Origin: Cryptomeria japonica
Lineage: Eukaryota > Streptophyta > Pinopsida > Cupressales > Cupressaceae
Length of the DNA: 64,000 nt
Assembly: GCF_030272615.1 (NCBI RefSeq)
Contig: NC_081408.1
Span: forward strand, 616,524,476-616,588,475
Direction of reading: 5' to 3'
Positions within the stretch are counted from its first letter, which is position 1, and every line of letters starts with the position of its first letter. Shown one piece after another: positions 1 to 10,304 of this stretch. The position numbers and the translations under genes were made by a program. The notes under the pieces were generated by a model, which saw only the letters and a program-made list of their open reading frames with translations, did no database searches and was not told the origin of the DNA.

Positions 1-1861
1 TGATGTTGGCCCTCTCTTTCCCTATGTTTAGATCTAATATTGTTTCTTGATGTTTGGTTTTAGAAAGTTTTTTGTAATCTTTGGACTTTAAGTGGTTAAT
101 AGTAGATATAGAGCATATTGGCTCTCTTTTTGTTCCCCATGCTCACTTTGAGTAGGCGAAATGCTATGGTTTCTTTCTATTTGTTTTATCATGTATGTGA
201 CAGAGGGATATCGATACATGGACACCTCTGCTAAAAGTTTATAATCTACAGGATACAACCTACATGAGGAGTCTATGGGCATTTTTGCTTTGATAGAGGT
301 TTTAATAGCATATAGACACCTCCGATTCTGTAAATTTTTCCTAGACATCAATACAAGGTGTTGGCCTATCTAGCTATTTGTCAACTAAAACAAAATTAGC
401 ATCAAAGAGGGGGGAACCGAATCGCTATGCAATAGATTGTGATGGAATGATTATTAGTATTTTGTATGCTTTTTTTATCTATCGTTAATGAAGTATAGTG
501 ACTATATTATAATTTGGATGGGGACATCACATGCACCCTTTTTGAGAAGATGCCTGATAGATTGTAATCCATTATTTGTTGCAAATGCAATGAAAGTATT
601 CCTTGATATTGTTAACGATGATCTCGAGTTGTAGGTATGTGGATACTTAGGAGGGTCACCGCTTGCTGGTCGTATATAAAATTGGCATCTACGGGCCTCA
701 TTTTGAAATGTGTGAATAATCAGTTGTGTTGCCATTCCGGGTCTGCCATTTTGGGTCCACCATTCTGACCTTTGTCTTGAACGTGCAGTGTTATTGAGGT
801 GTATAGAGAAAAATATATCTAAAAATTTAGGAGACAAGCTATGGACTTACTTGATCATTGTCAATAGAGAACCTGTGACACCCACACAATGTAAATCTAA
901 ATGAACTAAGCAATACATGCATATAGTAAAATCTACTCCATTGCACTTATATCACCAAAGACCTTGTGTTCAAAAAATGATGCTCTGAAAAGCACATGCA
1001 CAAGAATGTATGGTCAATGAATCTATGAAATATGACGGATGCAAAAAATATATGCTAGAATGCATAGAGTAGGCTCCAATGCTAGATTGGCAGATTGCTA
1101 AATTGCATATTAGGATTGATGAAGATGAAAGAATCTTGTTATATACAAGACATTTTAGAAAATGGAGGGATAGATTTAAGATGGATGGCTAGGATTAAAG
1201 GGCACACACACAAAATGATTAAATAATAAGTTGGCATGTGGAAGAAATAATAAAATAATGAAGGGTTTGGGTAGACAAAGATTAAGAGATAAATGTCACG
1301 TGTCATGGATTGAAAAGTAAATGATTTAATTGTCCAAATACAAATTTATTTATTTAATAGAGGAAGTTGGAGCAATTTAATAAATAATATATTTATTTTA
1401 TTTACATAAATGATCATTGAAATAAAATAAAATATATATTTGAATGATGAAAGGCTTAGAAGAGGAAAAATGAATTATATAAATTAAAATTTATAATATT
1501 ATATTTTTTTTCTTTTTTCTGAGATGAGTGCTATCTATAATGGGGATAGCTCCCTATATTGCTTCAAAAAAGAGAATACATATTTCAACTTGACTCATAA
1601 TAGTAGTTTGAAATACCTGGCATCCTTCCCTAACTAGACACAAACATACTTAAACACACAATTAACCTCACTATCATTAACTACACAACCTTCCAAGACA
1701 CACTTACATAACACAATTTACAAATCCTATCATCAATACTCTTCATTCAAGCCTTAGCCGCTACATTTTAAATCCCACACGAATGTTTGCATTCAAACAG
1801 TTCCTAACCTCTCATGAACTGGAGGATTAGCGCTGCATACTCACCCAAATTGGAGATATAT
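1..1861. other. AT-rich stretch, no gene recognised
   Basis: No reading frame here could be tied to a family. The two longest minus-strand frames (88-351 and 502-837) are Cys/His/Ser-rich with no motif I know. The stretch 1,150-1,500 is strongly AT-rich. I see no terminal repeats or target-site duplications, so I cannot assign it to a transposon. It may be intergenic sequence or a very old repeat. Confidence 0.4.
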
Positions 1862-2446
1862 TTATGTAGATGCCTCCAAAATCCACCATTCCTCTGAGTT
1901 CCTGAGCCTATGAAAAGGAGCCAGGTTGCCATTCATAACTGCACATCTAAACACTTCCCATGCCTCCCCAAAATTTCTTGTCCTCTCCCTCTTAGCTTCC
2001 CTTTCCCTCTTCTCTCTTCTTACCCTCTCTTTCTCGTTATCCTCTGAATCCTCATCGTTGCCTTCTTTAGACCCACCTGGTTCACTACCTTCATCCAAAT
2101 CTGAGGAGAAATAATTTTCAAGGCTGAAGTATACTTTTAAGACACTCTCTTTAACCCCTTCCCGCAACTCAAAAATGGCTTCCACCACAACATCTCTGTT
2201 AACTCCTTTCACGAATCCCTCCATTAGCTTGACACACCTTTCCCTTGATTCTAATATGTCCACCAGAGGAACCAACACAGTCTCATATATAAAACCATCG
2301 CACCAGTGCCTATCTATGTTCAAAGAGACTTCCACCATGCCATGTATTGCATCATATATATATTCTTCTATGACAAAAAGGTCTCTGATCTGGACTTCCA
2401 GAAACTCCTCACAATTCTGGAAATTGAGTCCAAAAAAGTTAACCAT
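1862..2446 (-). CDS. hypothetical acidic protein fragment (194 codons)
   Basis: An uninterrupted 194-codon frame with no family I recognise. The first ~115 residues are mixed and slightly hydrophobic. Residues ~116-140 form an acidic Ser/Glu/Asp patch, followed by a highly charged Arg/Glu/Lys helix-like stretch, and the C-terminus is Trp-rich (EEWWILEAST). The ATG used is simply the first in frame. Two codons upstream is an in-frame TAG, and beyond it the same frame stays protein-like for about 35 codons. This suggests the ORF is the 3' part of a longer decayed gene, with the TAG perhaps derived from CAG. No LTR or TSD surrounds it. Whether it was a cellular gene or a transposon ORF cannot be decided from the sequence. 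Confidence 0.35.
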   Translation of the reverse strand: MVNFFGLNFQNCEEFLEVQIRDLFVIEEYIYDAIHGMVEVSLNIDRHWCDGFIYETVLVPLVDILESRERCVKLMEGFVKGVNRDVVVEAIFELREGVKESVLKVYFSLENYFSSDLDEGSEPGGSKEGNDEDSEDNEKERVRREKREREAKRERTRNFGEAWEVFRCAVMNGNLAPFHRLRNSEEWWILEAST

Positions 2447-2913
2447 CTTCTATGCCCTCTCTTTGGATTCTGCACTATAAAAAACTTGTATGCTCCCGTC
2501 CTCTCCAACATGTTCTCTATATAAGGCCGATGAACATGTAGAACATATCGGGAATCCAGGAAAAATCTCTGCAACTCTCTGTCCGAAGCTTTGAAAATCT
2601 AATCTCAAATCTAAAGCACTCAATTACAATCTTCTATGTGAGCCGGGATTAGAATGCCAACATATTTAGAACCATCTCCGTGTTGTCAACTCAGCTCTGA
2701 CAAGACATACCAATAAATGCAACCTCGTTTCTTTAAAATAGCTAAAAGCCACACTGCTGGAAAGGACAAGACATTTAAAATTTATGATTATTACAACACT
2801 TAGGATATAATAATTAAATAAATAAAATATTTATTTATATAAACATGACATTCTTAACCGTCTACAATTGATAGTGTCTTTTGATATAAATTGGATCTTT
2901 GTTCCTTTCTCAG
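2447..2913. other. intergenic stretch
   Basis: It contains the decayed upstream part of the minus-strand 1862-2446 frame (to ~2,620) and then AT-rich sequence. No gene, repeat or RNA feature is visible. The end at 2911-2913 (CAG after a pyrimidine run) looks like a splice acceptor for the plus-strand gene remnant that follows. Confidence 0.35.
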
Positions 2914-3579
2914 ATCAAAGATGTCACATGTGTTCAAAGCTATGTTCAAAGAAGTTACTGGTACTACTTCACCTCTCTCTAAACCAGATGACACACCAAG
3001 TCTTGGTCGTGTTGTTCGGTTGGTTGTGCCATATGACACCTGCTTGCATGTAAGTGCATAGATTCAATTGATGAGACATGTACTTTTTCTTGATTTTTTC
3101 ATCCTTTTTAAGTTTTGTGATTGGGAGGTCGAATTTGTATACTCAGGAGGGAGCTGGGGCTTCAAATCTGAAGCAAGTGCCTATTGGCCATTCAATTTTG
3201 AAGCCATCGATAGGTGGTCTTCAAACTAACTACACGACCATATCGGTAATCATGTCTCTTGTTTGTATTACAATTTATTTCCACATGTGTGTGCTGTGAT
3301 TACTGGAAGTAGGGCTTCATAAGTGGAAAAAATAGACTACTTTACGGAGTTAAAAGCACTGCTAATGTCTGCTTTTTTATTCAACAACAACATGATAACA
3401 TGTCTATTGGTGGGGAAGATGAGGCCATTGGGAATGTAGAGGAGTGCGAGAATATGGTTGAGGATCGTGGTGATAGTGAAAAAGAGGATGTTTGTAGCAA
3501 TTACAAGGCTACGACCGAGGATAGTGAAGGGCAGGGTGTTGATGGTCATGAACAGGGACAACGAGGGTGCATTATTGAG

Positions 3580-3771
3580 GTGTACTATTTGTTATTATAT
3601 TTCATATCATCTCTATAATACTTTATTCTAGAAAAATTGAACGTGATGTTTTGTTGTGTACGGTTTGTGCAGCTTGAGGTGTACTATTTGTTATTATATT
3701 TCGTACCATATCTATAATACATTATTATAGCAAAATTGAACTTGATGTTTTGTCATGTACGGTCTGTGCAG
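3580..3771 (+). repeat. tandemly duplicated 93-nt intron-like unit
   Basis: Two near-identical 93-nt segments, 3580-3672 and 3679-3771, each start GTGTACTATTTG and end CTGTGCAG or TTTGTGCAG. They are separated by six bases (CTTGAG), and the repeat period is 99. Both have GT...AG borders, so this looks like an intron copied in tandem with a 6-nt residue of exon between the copies. Confidence 0.7.
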
Positions 3772-5302
3772 CAAAAGTCTGACCACAAAAGAGAATATGT
3801 CGATGGTAGGTTGTTCTACTTTTGTCTCTTCGATGAATGTTTGTATAATGGAGGTCGTAGATTTGGGGATTTGGGGAGGTTGAACCTGCATAGATTGTCT
3901 ATGCACAACCTCCCATTATTGGAGGCCCTAAGACGTGGCCCTACACTATGCGCTACCAATAAACACAGCTAGCGCCACATAGAGACGTCATAGAGATATG
4001 TGAATAAGAAGGTGGGTGATGTTGAGTACCATATGACAATACGATACAATATGCAAAAACAAATTTGTCACTGATCGGGTGTGCAAATATTATGGGATGG
4101 AAACATTTGATGAGCTTTCTATCGAAGGGAAGGAAGAGATAAACAAAGAAATGAGGGCGTACAATAGCAGTCCACTGAGGGAGGAGAGATTAAAGAAGGT
4201 TTTATAGTTAATAGAAAGAAATAAACTTAGAAGAGAGGTAATTCTTAGTGATTGTTTTATTTTATGCTTCATTATAATGGATGTAATTTTCCAAAGTACG
4301 CATAATTGAGCTATCCTAGGCTACTGGGAAGGTGGTTTGTAATAGCGGAGGCGATATTGAAGTGATTATAGGATTGTATGCACTGCTTGCAACAAATGTG
4401 CGACTCAACGACCATGCACCTTCTTCATTGGGTAGGCAAAAGAGGATGAAGGCTACCACAAAAAAAAGGTTGACTTCAGTTGAGGTCAAATATTTGTCAT
4501 CAAAGGTGAATGTTTGTTCATATATGTGTTTGCATTGCATATTATTCTTTCTACTCCATAGGCTTCTACATTGAAAATTTCCATCCCTATGATGTTAGGT
4601 TGATGCTGACGGGGTTAGTGGAGGGAGCCCATAGTTGTCCGGAGCTCTAGCTGACAATGTATGTAGTGGGCTAGAAATAGTATCCCACAAACCTCAGACA
4701 TCCATTAGGAAGAAGCAACAGAAGGAGACAATGAATGAAAAGTTGAGTGCACCCAGAGACGAGAAGAATGTAGGGTAGTCTCCTGATGTGGGGTATACAT
4801 TGGAGGATACCAACAAACATCAATAGGTAATACATGCAATTTTACGTGGCTAGACCGATTGCAAAAGAAGTTATTAATATCTTGTTATTCACTTTTCCAA
4901 AAAAATTCCAAAAAAAAGCCTCTGTTAAATTTGCCCATCTCGATCAAGGATCTCTAATTTTTGAAAAAAATTGTGTTTTCAGATTTTCGTGTTCTTGATG
5001 AGTAGTTTTGCAGCTAGTTTTCCCTCATATGGGTTCATATGGTTTAATTCTGTAGTTACACTCCTTTTGAATGTGTGCTCTTTTGCAACATACTACCGCA
5101 GAAGGAAACGTTGATGGGAAGAAATGTTCCATGGTAAACGACAGTGACTTTACAACTGTAGACCACGATGGGGATGAAGGGGATAATGTGTGTCAACCAC
5201 TATTTTGGTATTGTTCTATTACATTGACATGAATTGATTTAGTTATGCTGATGACCATCTATACAAAAATGTCATTTACGTTAGCACATGGATACATTAC
5301 TC

Positions 5303-5610
5303 ATGCAACCAACTGTGCAAGATGAGGAAGACTGTATCGATGAAGACATACACACTCTTGCTATTGGAGATGAAGTGCACCTTCAACTCAATGGGAAATT
5401 TGCTGGTACAGGTATTGTTGATGGGGTTGGGAGGGGTGTGCAATGTCACGACAATCCGCTCTAATGAGGTTGTGCTAAAGTCTGAATCGTGGATGTCTCT
5501 GATGGCAATGTCCCACTGCCTTATCCAAATTCCTTCTCAGAGTCATTAGCGGACTCCCTTAAGTCATGGGAGGTGTGGGATATCAAAGACCTCATTTGTG
5601 TCCCATATGC
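5303..5610 (+). pseudogene. DUF8039-like domain fragment
   Basis: The frame from ATG 5303 reads DIHTLAIGDEVHLQLNGKFAG, then GVGRGVQCHDNPL, then VDVSDGNVPLPYP and a segment ending WDIKDLICVPYA. The order of a small beta-rich 'GxxVxLxxNGKxxAxG' strand, a conserved His/Asn-Pro-Leu step, 'PLPxP', and a final 'xxWxxxxIxxPxA' matches the DUF8039 domain found in plant transposon-derived proteins; this is recognition by eye. The same frame has TAA-TGA at 5462-5467 and TGA at 5483, so it is broken. It ends at a GT (GCG|GTAATA), consistent with a splice donor. Confidence 0.4.
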
Positions 5611-5920
5611 GGTAATATTGAAAGATCCTGTCCTTCTCTCTCTCATGCGACCATTTAACTTTTTTAAATGCAACAATATTGGTAGCAGTCATTTGATGTT
5701 GCTTTTTATGTGGTAGGTTATAGTTGTTGAAACTGTTGAGCCAAAAAATTAGGATATTATATGCAATCCTATGATTAGACGGACAAGTGCAAGGCTACAA
5801 ACACTTGGCATCACCCCTCTTGAGTTACATAAGAACCCAAAGAAGTGTCAAGTCTTCTACTCTGGTGTCAACCCTGTTGCACAAAATAGGCAGAGGAGGC
5901 GATAAATATATTTTTGTTGT

Positions 5921-6656
5921 GTTTGTCCCCCTTATGGGACTCAAAATAGAATCTTGAAAGCTCAGATAGTAGACAATAATAATTATAGCTAGATACTCTA
6001 GTGGAAGAATACTCTTCATAAACCATTTGCACCCTATCTCAGCTACTTGGAAGCTGAAATTTGTTTAAACATTGTGTGTATCTGTGAACAATTATTTCTG
6101 CATTTATTCTTTGTTTGTGCATACATGCAAATAATTATTTGTGCATTTTTTCATTGTTTGTGTGTATATTGTAATGCATCACAGGGGACACTGTGGTGCA
6201 ACATCCTAATCTGCCTTGTAATATAATGCAACATAGCCTTTTTTCTCAATTTATCATACTTCACAAATTTCTCTATGTTGCTATAATATGTTTTCATATA
6301 TGTTACTTCCATGTTTTCCATGTCTCTTCTTTTGTCCAAGTGTATGCTGAATTTGTTTGTTGTAATTGTCGAACATGTCCTATTTCCATTGTAAGTTATG
6401 ATAGTTGAATAAAATTTTCTTATTGACTGTTTTTTAAACATACCATTTGAAACAAATTAATAATTTAAATTAACAATATAAACACACAAAATTATGAGAC
6501 CAACATAAATTTTTTATGAAAAATATGTTTAATGAGTCAATTGAAAACAACAGGTGGAGGAGAAGTGAGTGATGGAGTTAGTTTCTGCAGAAGTGCATTC
6601 CCACTTGCAAGGTACCATCACACCCAATGCCCCCTCCCCCTGACAACTATTCTGCA
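5921..6656. other. AT-rich stretch, no gene
   Basis: After the short basic frame ending in QNRQRRR near 5,905 there is only AT-rich sequence with short chance frames. No repeat or splice-bordered coding block is evident until the fold-back at 6657. Confidence 0.35.
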
Positions 6657-6783
6657 TCCAAAATGTTAAAATCATACATCGTGTTATAGACCTTTTTGCG
6701 TGTTATTGCCAATTGATTTTGTGTGTAAGTGTCGTGATTTTGCAAAATACCAATAACACGATGTACTATTTTAAGATTTTGGA
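6657..6783. repeat. 127-bp fold-back (inverted repeat), MITE-like
   Basis: Arm 6657-6687 (starts TCCAAAATGTTAAAATCATA) is repeated in reverse complement at 6753-6783, about 31 bp each with three mismatches. About 65 bp of spacer lies between them. Small size and terminal inverted repeats resemble a MITE or a hairpin element. No clear target-site duplication flanks it. Confidence 0.5.
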
Positions 6784-6990
6784 GGTAGAGTAGCCGCAAC
6801 CCTGATTGTTGGGCCACTAAGCATCACATCTTTAGTTCAGAATTGTAGTTTCTCATTTTCAGACAAAAATGGAAGACAAACTTGGTCATTTCATGTTCGT
6901 CTACACTTTTCTTTCATGCACCTTTCATTTCCTTTTACATTTTCTTTCTTTGTTGTCTACCAATATGCCTTCTTTTGTTAATGTTTGCAG

Positions 6991-7640
6991 GGACGACAAT
7001 GGGAAAATTAGGGGCATGCAAAAGAAAGGTCACTGAAACACATCTTGAGGTGGATGAAAAGCATGCAAAGAGTTCACCCAAGCTTGGGGCCTCAGTTGTT
7101 TTCACCTCTGACGGGAAAGGGAAGACAACAACAAAAGCAACACCTAAGCATGGGGCCTCAAATGTTCTCACCTCTCACGGTTTAGGGAAAACGACAACAA
7201 AATCAACATCCGCTTGCCAGAGTTGAAGGATCGTCAGAGCCCTCATTACATGACCAATCTGAAGTTTGACGCCCTGCATGTACAACTGCTAATGGACAAG
7301 GTTCAAATTACCAAGGCTGAAAGTGAAAGGCTGAAAAAAATGGTTACTGATCTGGAAAGGAGATACATTGAACTCATGAAGAATATCATGGAGTTGACAA
7401 ATAGGAATGTCGAGTTAGAGATGGAAGTGCATAAACACCAGATGCTGACGAAGAAAGTGGAGGTAGTGCATGAGGCGAAAATGAAACAATTTTTTTTTTA
7501 GCTGGCTAGTTTAATAACATGTTGGATGCATGTGAGACAAACATTGAACACAAGAAACAGAGGTTCAAGGAGGCAGCTAGTTTGGCAAGCGATGGAGTTG
7601 ATGAAAAGGGTGTGCCTCCCATTACGACAAGGAGTGGGGG
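6991..7640 (+). pseudogene. basic repeat protein joined to coiled coil, frameshifted
   Basis: A TTTGCAG acceptor-like site precedes 6991. From ATG 6998 the frame encodes MGKLGACKRKVTET, then two imperfect copies of a Lys/Thr module (KHAKSSPKLGASVVFTS and TPKHGASNVLTSHG, each followed by GKTTTK). Near 7,205 the coding frame shifts, and from 7,214 a long amphipathic helix follows (about 90 residues with Leu/Met/Val heptads, LKKMVTDLERRYIELMKN), ending at 7,501. The layout, a basic Thr-rich arm plus coiled coil, is common to the C-termini of plant transposase-like proteins. It may be the last exon of the 2914-5920 gene. No catalytic motif is visible. Confidence 0.35.
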
Positions 7641-8401
7641 ACTAATTTTTTTTATTAATTAGTTGTCGTTTGCCTTCCTAAGAGGCTTGTTCTGTTATAA
7701 AACTTATCTAGATTATATGGTTGGCTTCTCTTCAATTAGACGTTAGAAATGATGCAAACTATTTGCCAAAAAATAAAAAGACATTTTGAATTGAAATGGG
7801 AATGTTATATTTCAATGAATCCCATGTTTATTATATCATGTATGATTATTCTATGTAAATCACATTGAAGTTAATTTAAACAAATTGAATGGTTATTTTC
7901 AACATCACAGATTGATTTCATTCAAACATATTCAACGATAATTTTGAATAAATCAGATTGAGTTCTTTTGAACTCCTTAACTGGTTTTTTGTATGCTTAT
8001 TTTGACTAAAATAAATTATTTTGATTTGAACATTTTCAATTGTTGTTAAAAAGAAATATGATAGACTACATTTACACATATTCACTAGTTACAAATTTGA
8101 TTGAGTTCATTTAAACACCTTGAATGGTTACAATATTCAATGCATCAGTTTGAGTTGATTTATACATTTTGAATGTTTTATTGTATTCAGGGAATTTAAA
8201 CATCTTTCATGGATGTTTTTACTGCCTTTTTATATTACATTATGATGTAGAGCATCCACACACATGATCATTTGACACACATGTTGACACCAAACCCTCT
8301 CAACATTACTCTTTCTTTGATTGAGAGACAAAACAATGATCAAATTTTTCAAATCCACATGCAATCTGTTTGTAACACCCCTGCAATTTTAACACCCCTG
8401 T
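7641..8401. repeat. AT-rich block with degenerate repeats
   Basis: Variants of TTGAATGGTTATTTTCAAC and GATTGAGTTCATTTAAACA recur loosely between ~7,780 and 8,215, so this looks like an old degenerate tandem array. No coding content is seen. The last 180 bases before the minisatellite contain a short repeat of 'AACACCCCTG'. Confidence 0.4.
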
Positions 8402-8566
8402 AATGTTATTGACTCGTTGAGTTATTGACACTTCATGTTATTGACCCATCATGTTATTGACTCATCGAGTTATTGACACATCATGTTATTGATTCATCAT
8501 GTTTTTGACTTGTCGAGTTATTGACATGTCATGTTATTGACTCGTGGAGTTATTGACATGTCATGT
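8402..8566. repeat. 16-bp minisatellite, about 10 units
   Basis: Units alternate between ATGTTATTGACTCRTC and AGTTATTGACAYRTC. The same repeat, in the same orientation, occurs at 49323-49492 and 58595-58920. Each unit carries a TTGAC core. Confidence 0.85.
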
Positions 8567-9764
8567 TTGTTGGTGTTGAAATCAACAGGTTCCTTTACTC
8601 TAGAGAAATAACTACTGAGTCATGGTTAAGCAATAGGATTGGATTTGGCCAATGAACAAAGTGTAGAGCCCCGACTACAAATTTCTACTTTTTAGGCTCT
8701 ACAAAACCTAGATGGACATCCCTATAATAGTGCTGCTTTGATATTCTCACTCTTTTGACAAAACATCGTACTTTAAGCAGATGTTTTGATGAAAATATAC
8801 CAAGGAAATAATGGAAAAACTTGTACTCTTCGCTCAGACCTTAGCTTATGTCATCTTTTGGTACAATGAAACTGGTTCTAATCTATGCTACTCCTAAACT
8901 AATCCTTATACTGAAAGCAAATGAATTTTAATGATTGATTCTGAAACTTGGGAAACCTGACCAATGCTTATCTCTTAGGGATTACAGAGTAAGAGAAAGG
9001 TCACTACACTCACAACAATATGCACTTTAGATTTAGATCTTTGAACATAAATGCCTTACGTAAACATTCAACCTGAAAAACACACTCTCAACTCATCTCA
9101 TACCAACTCATACTATGCTACTGTAATCCTGATAGAATTTAATTCATTTGCTACAAATGAAATGTATCAAACCATACACATTCTCACTTTGAGAAGACAA
9201 GCTTAAAAAACTCTTAGTTTTTAAAAATCGTATAACACATGAACCGACAATATGAGATCAGGACAGAAAATGTATTCTTATTGATCTTCAGAGTAAAATA
9301 AGCACATTCACAAAATTGTAGTGCAAATTTCTATGATAACTTTGTCTTTCTATTAAGCTCTTCTCCTAGTACATATGATCAAAAAACTTTCAGAATAGTA
9401 CTCAAGGCCCTGAATTCCCTTTTATAACACAAGGGAGAAAAAAAGCTTTAGGCCAATGAGTAGAAAAAAATGAAACCCTAAGTAGGAAGAAGTACAATCA
9501 CAAAGTGTCCTTGTAGGCATTCCCTTCTCTCGTTGAGTCATTCATTCCTTGTTGTCGAGAAGTCCTTGTCCAAGATTGCAATCCCGCAACTGACTGTTCC
9601 TGGTGGTCCCTATGTGTTGTATCCTGTCAGGTCCAAAATGTGGGTTGAGGGTGCCAACTCCTGATATCTTGGAAACTGGGATGATGGTGGGTGAAAGTTA
9701 TTAGCAGCCTTCCAAAAATAACACCATCATTCCAAAATTGGAGGGGGACAAAAAGGTAAAAATA
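8567..9764. other. non-coding stretch with a possible LTR-type promoter on the minus strand
   Basis: No coding frame. On the minus strand there is a TATAAAAG box (plus-strand CTTTTATA at ~9,420) downstream of a purine run (minus GAGAGAAGGGAA, near 9,518-9,530). This arrangement of purine tract then TATA would fit the start of an LTR. I could not find a matching second copy in the window, so this stays a suggestion. Confidence 0.3.
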
Positions 9765-10299
9765 GCGACTAATATTCCTCATCCTCTTCCTCTAAGCCTT
9801 GTTGGAGGACAATACAAAACTTAATGTACCATCCATCCATCTTTGTAATTGGCCAATCAAAAGTTTTTAGGCCCTACAACCTATCCATTGCAGTCTTAGT
9901 TGCTTGAGGTGGGACCCCTACTACATCCACAAAGGAATTATGATACAATGTATCTACATCCATGATCCTGTCCAAAATTGTACCATACAAAGCTTCCTAA
10001 TCTGGATCAGATTCCAATGTTTTAAGGACTCCTACTATAGCCGTTTCAAAATATGCACGCCAAGAGTTCAGATCCTTAATGTGCTGCATTAGCATCAAAA
10101 TTGATGGGATGTCCCATTTTTGTAGCCCCTTGAGTGACTCAAACCTATCACTCATTGCTTTCTTTTCCTTCTCAATGTTTAGGAGATCCTTAATCAATTG
10201 ATTATAATTTTTCCATTTTATTTCAATTTATTTTGCCTTACTCCCTTTATTTTGAGATGCCACAAGAATCTCCTTCAATTGTTGCCCCTATGGAAACCA
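9765..10299 (-). pseudogene. E1 unit, probable C-terminal piece (coiled coil)
   Basis: A minus-strand frame with a charged helix (LLNIEKEKKAMSDRFESL) followed by a compact region (WRAYFETAIVGVLKTLES) and an acidic tail (GLEEEDEEY). Several TAG/TAA codons interrupt it. It abuts the left LTR of element A. The E1 reading text resumes on the other side of A at ~19,460-19,480, so I infer that A split this gene. The exact join cannot be verified because A's right LTR is truncated. No known domain. Confidence 0.45.
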
Positions 10300-10304
10300 A
10301 GTGG

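Larger units (their letters stand above)
2914..5920 (+). pseudogene. degenerate multi-exon plant gene or transposon gene with DUF8039-like segment
   Basis: Short open stretches are separated by AT-rich gaps with splice-like borders. Candidate exons are 2914-3049 (ATG at 2921; ends CAT|GTAAGT), 3128-3245 (ends TCG|GTAATC), ~3396-3579, a 6-nt piece 3673-3678, 3772-~3970, ~4330-4506, and 5303-5610. The piece at 3,772-3,970 reads Cys/His-rich (FYFCLFDEC, then LHRLSMH) and could be a degenerate zinc finger. The 5303-5610 piece is described separately. Stops occur from 3970 on. Such scattered exons occur both in host genes and in CACTA-type transposase genes. I see no CACTA termini, so the origin is open. 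Exon calls are inference from GT/AG context only. Confidence 0.35.

Noticed and set aside
1926-2114. Plus-strand Leu/Ser-rich frame that looks like a signal or membrane segment
   Set aside because: It is the reverse of the Glu/Lys/Arg-rich part of the minus-strand 1862-2446 frame; hydrophobicity comes from the complementary codons.
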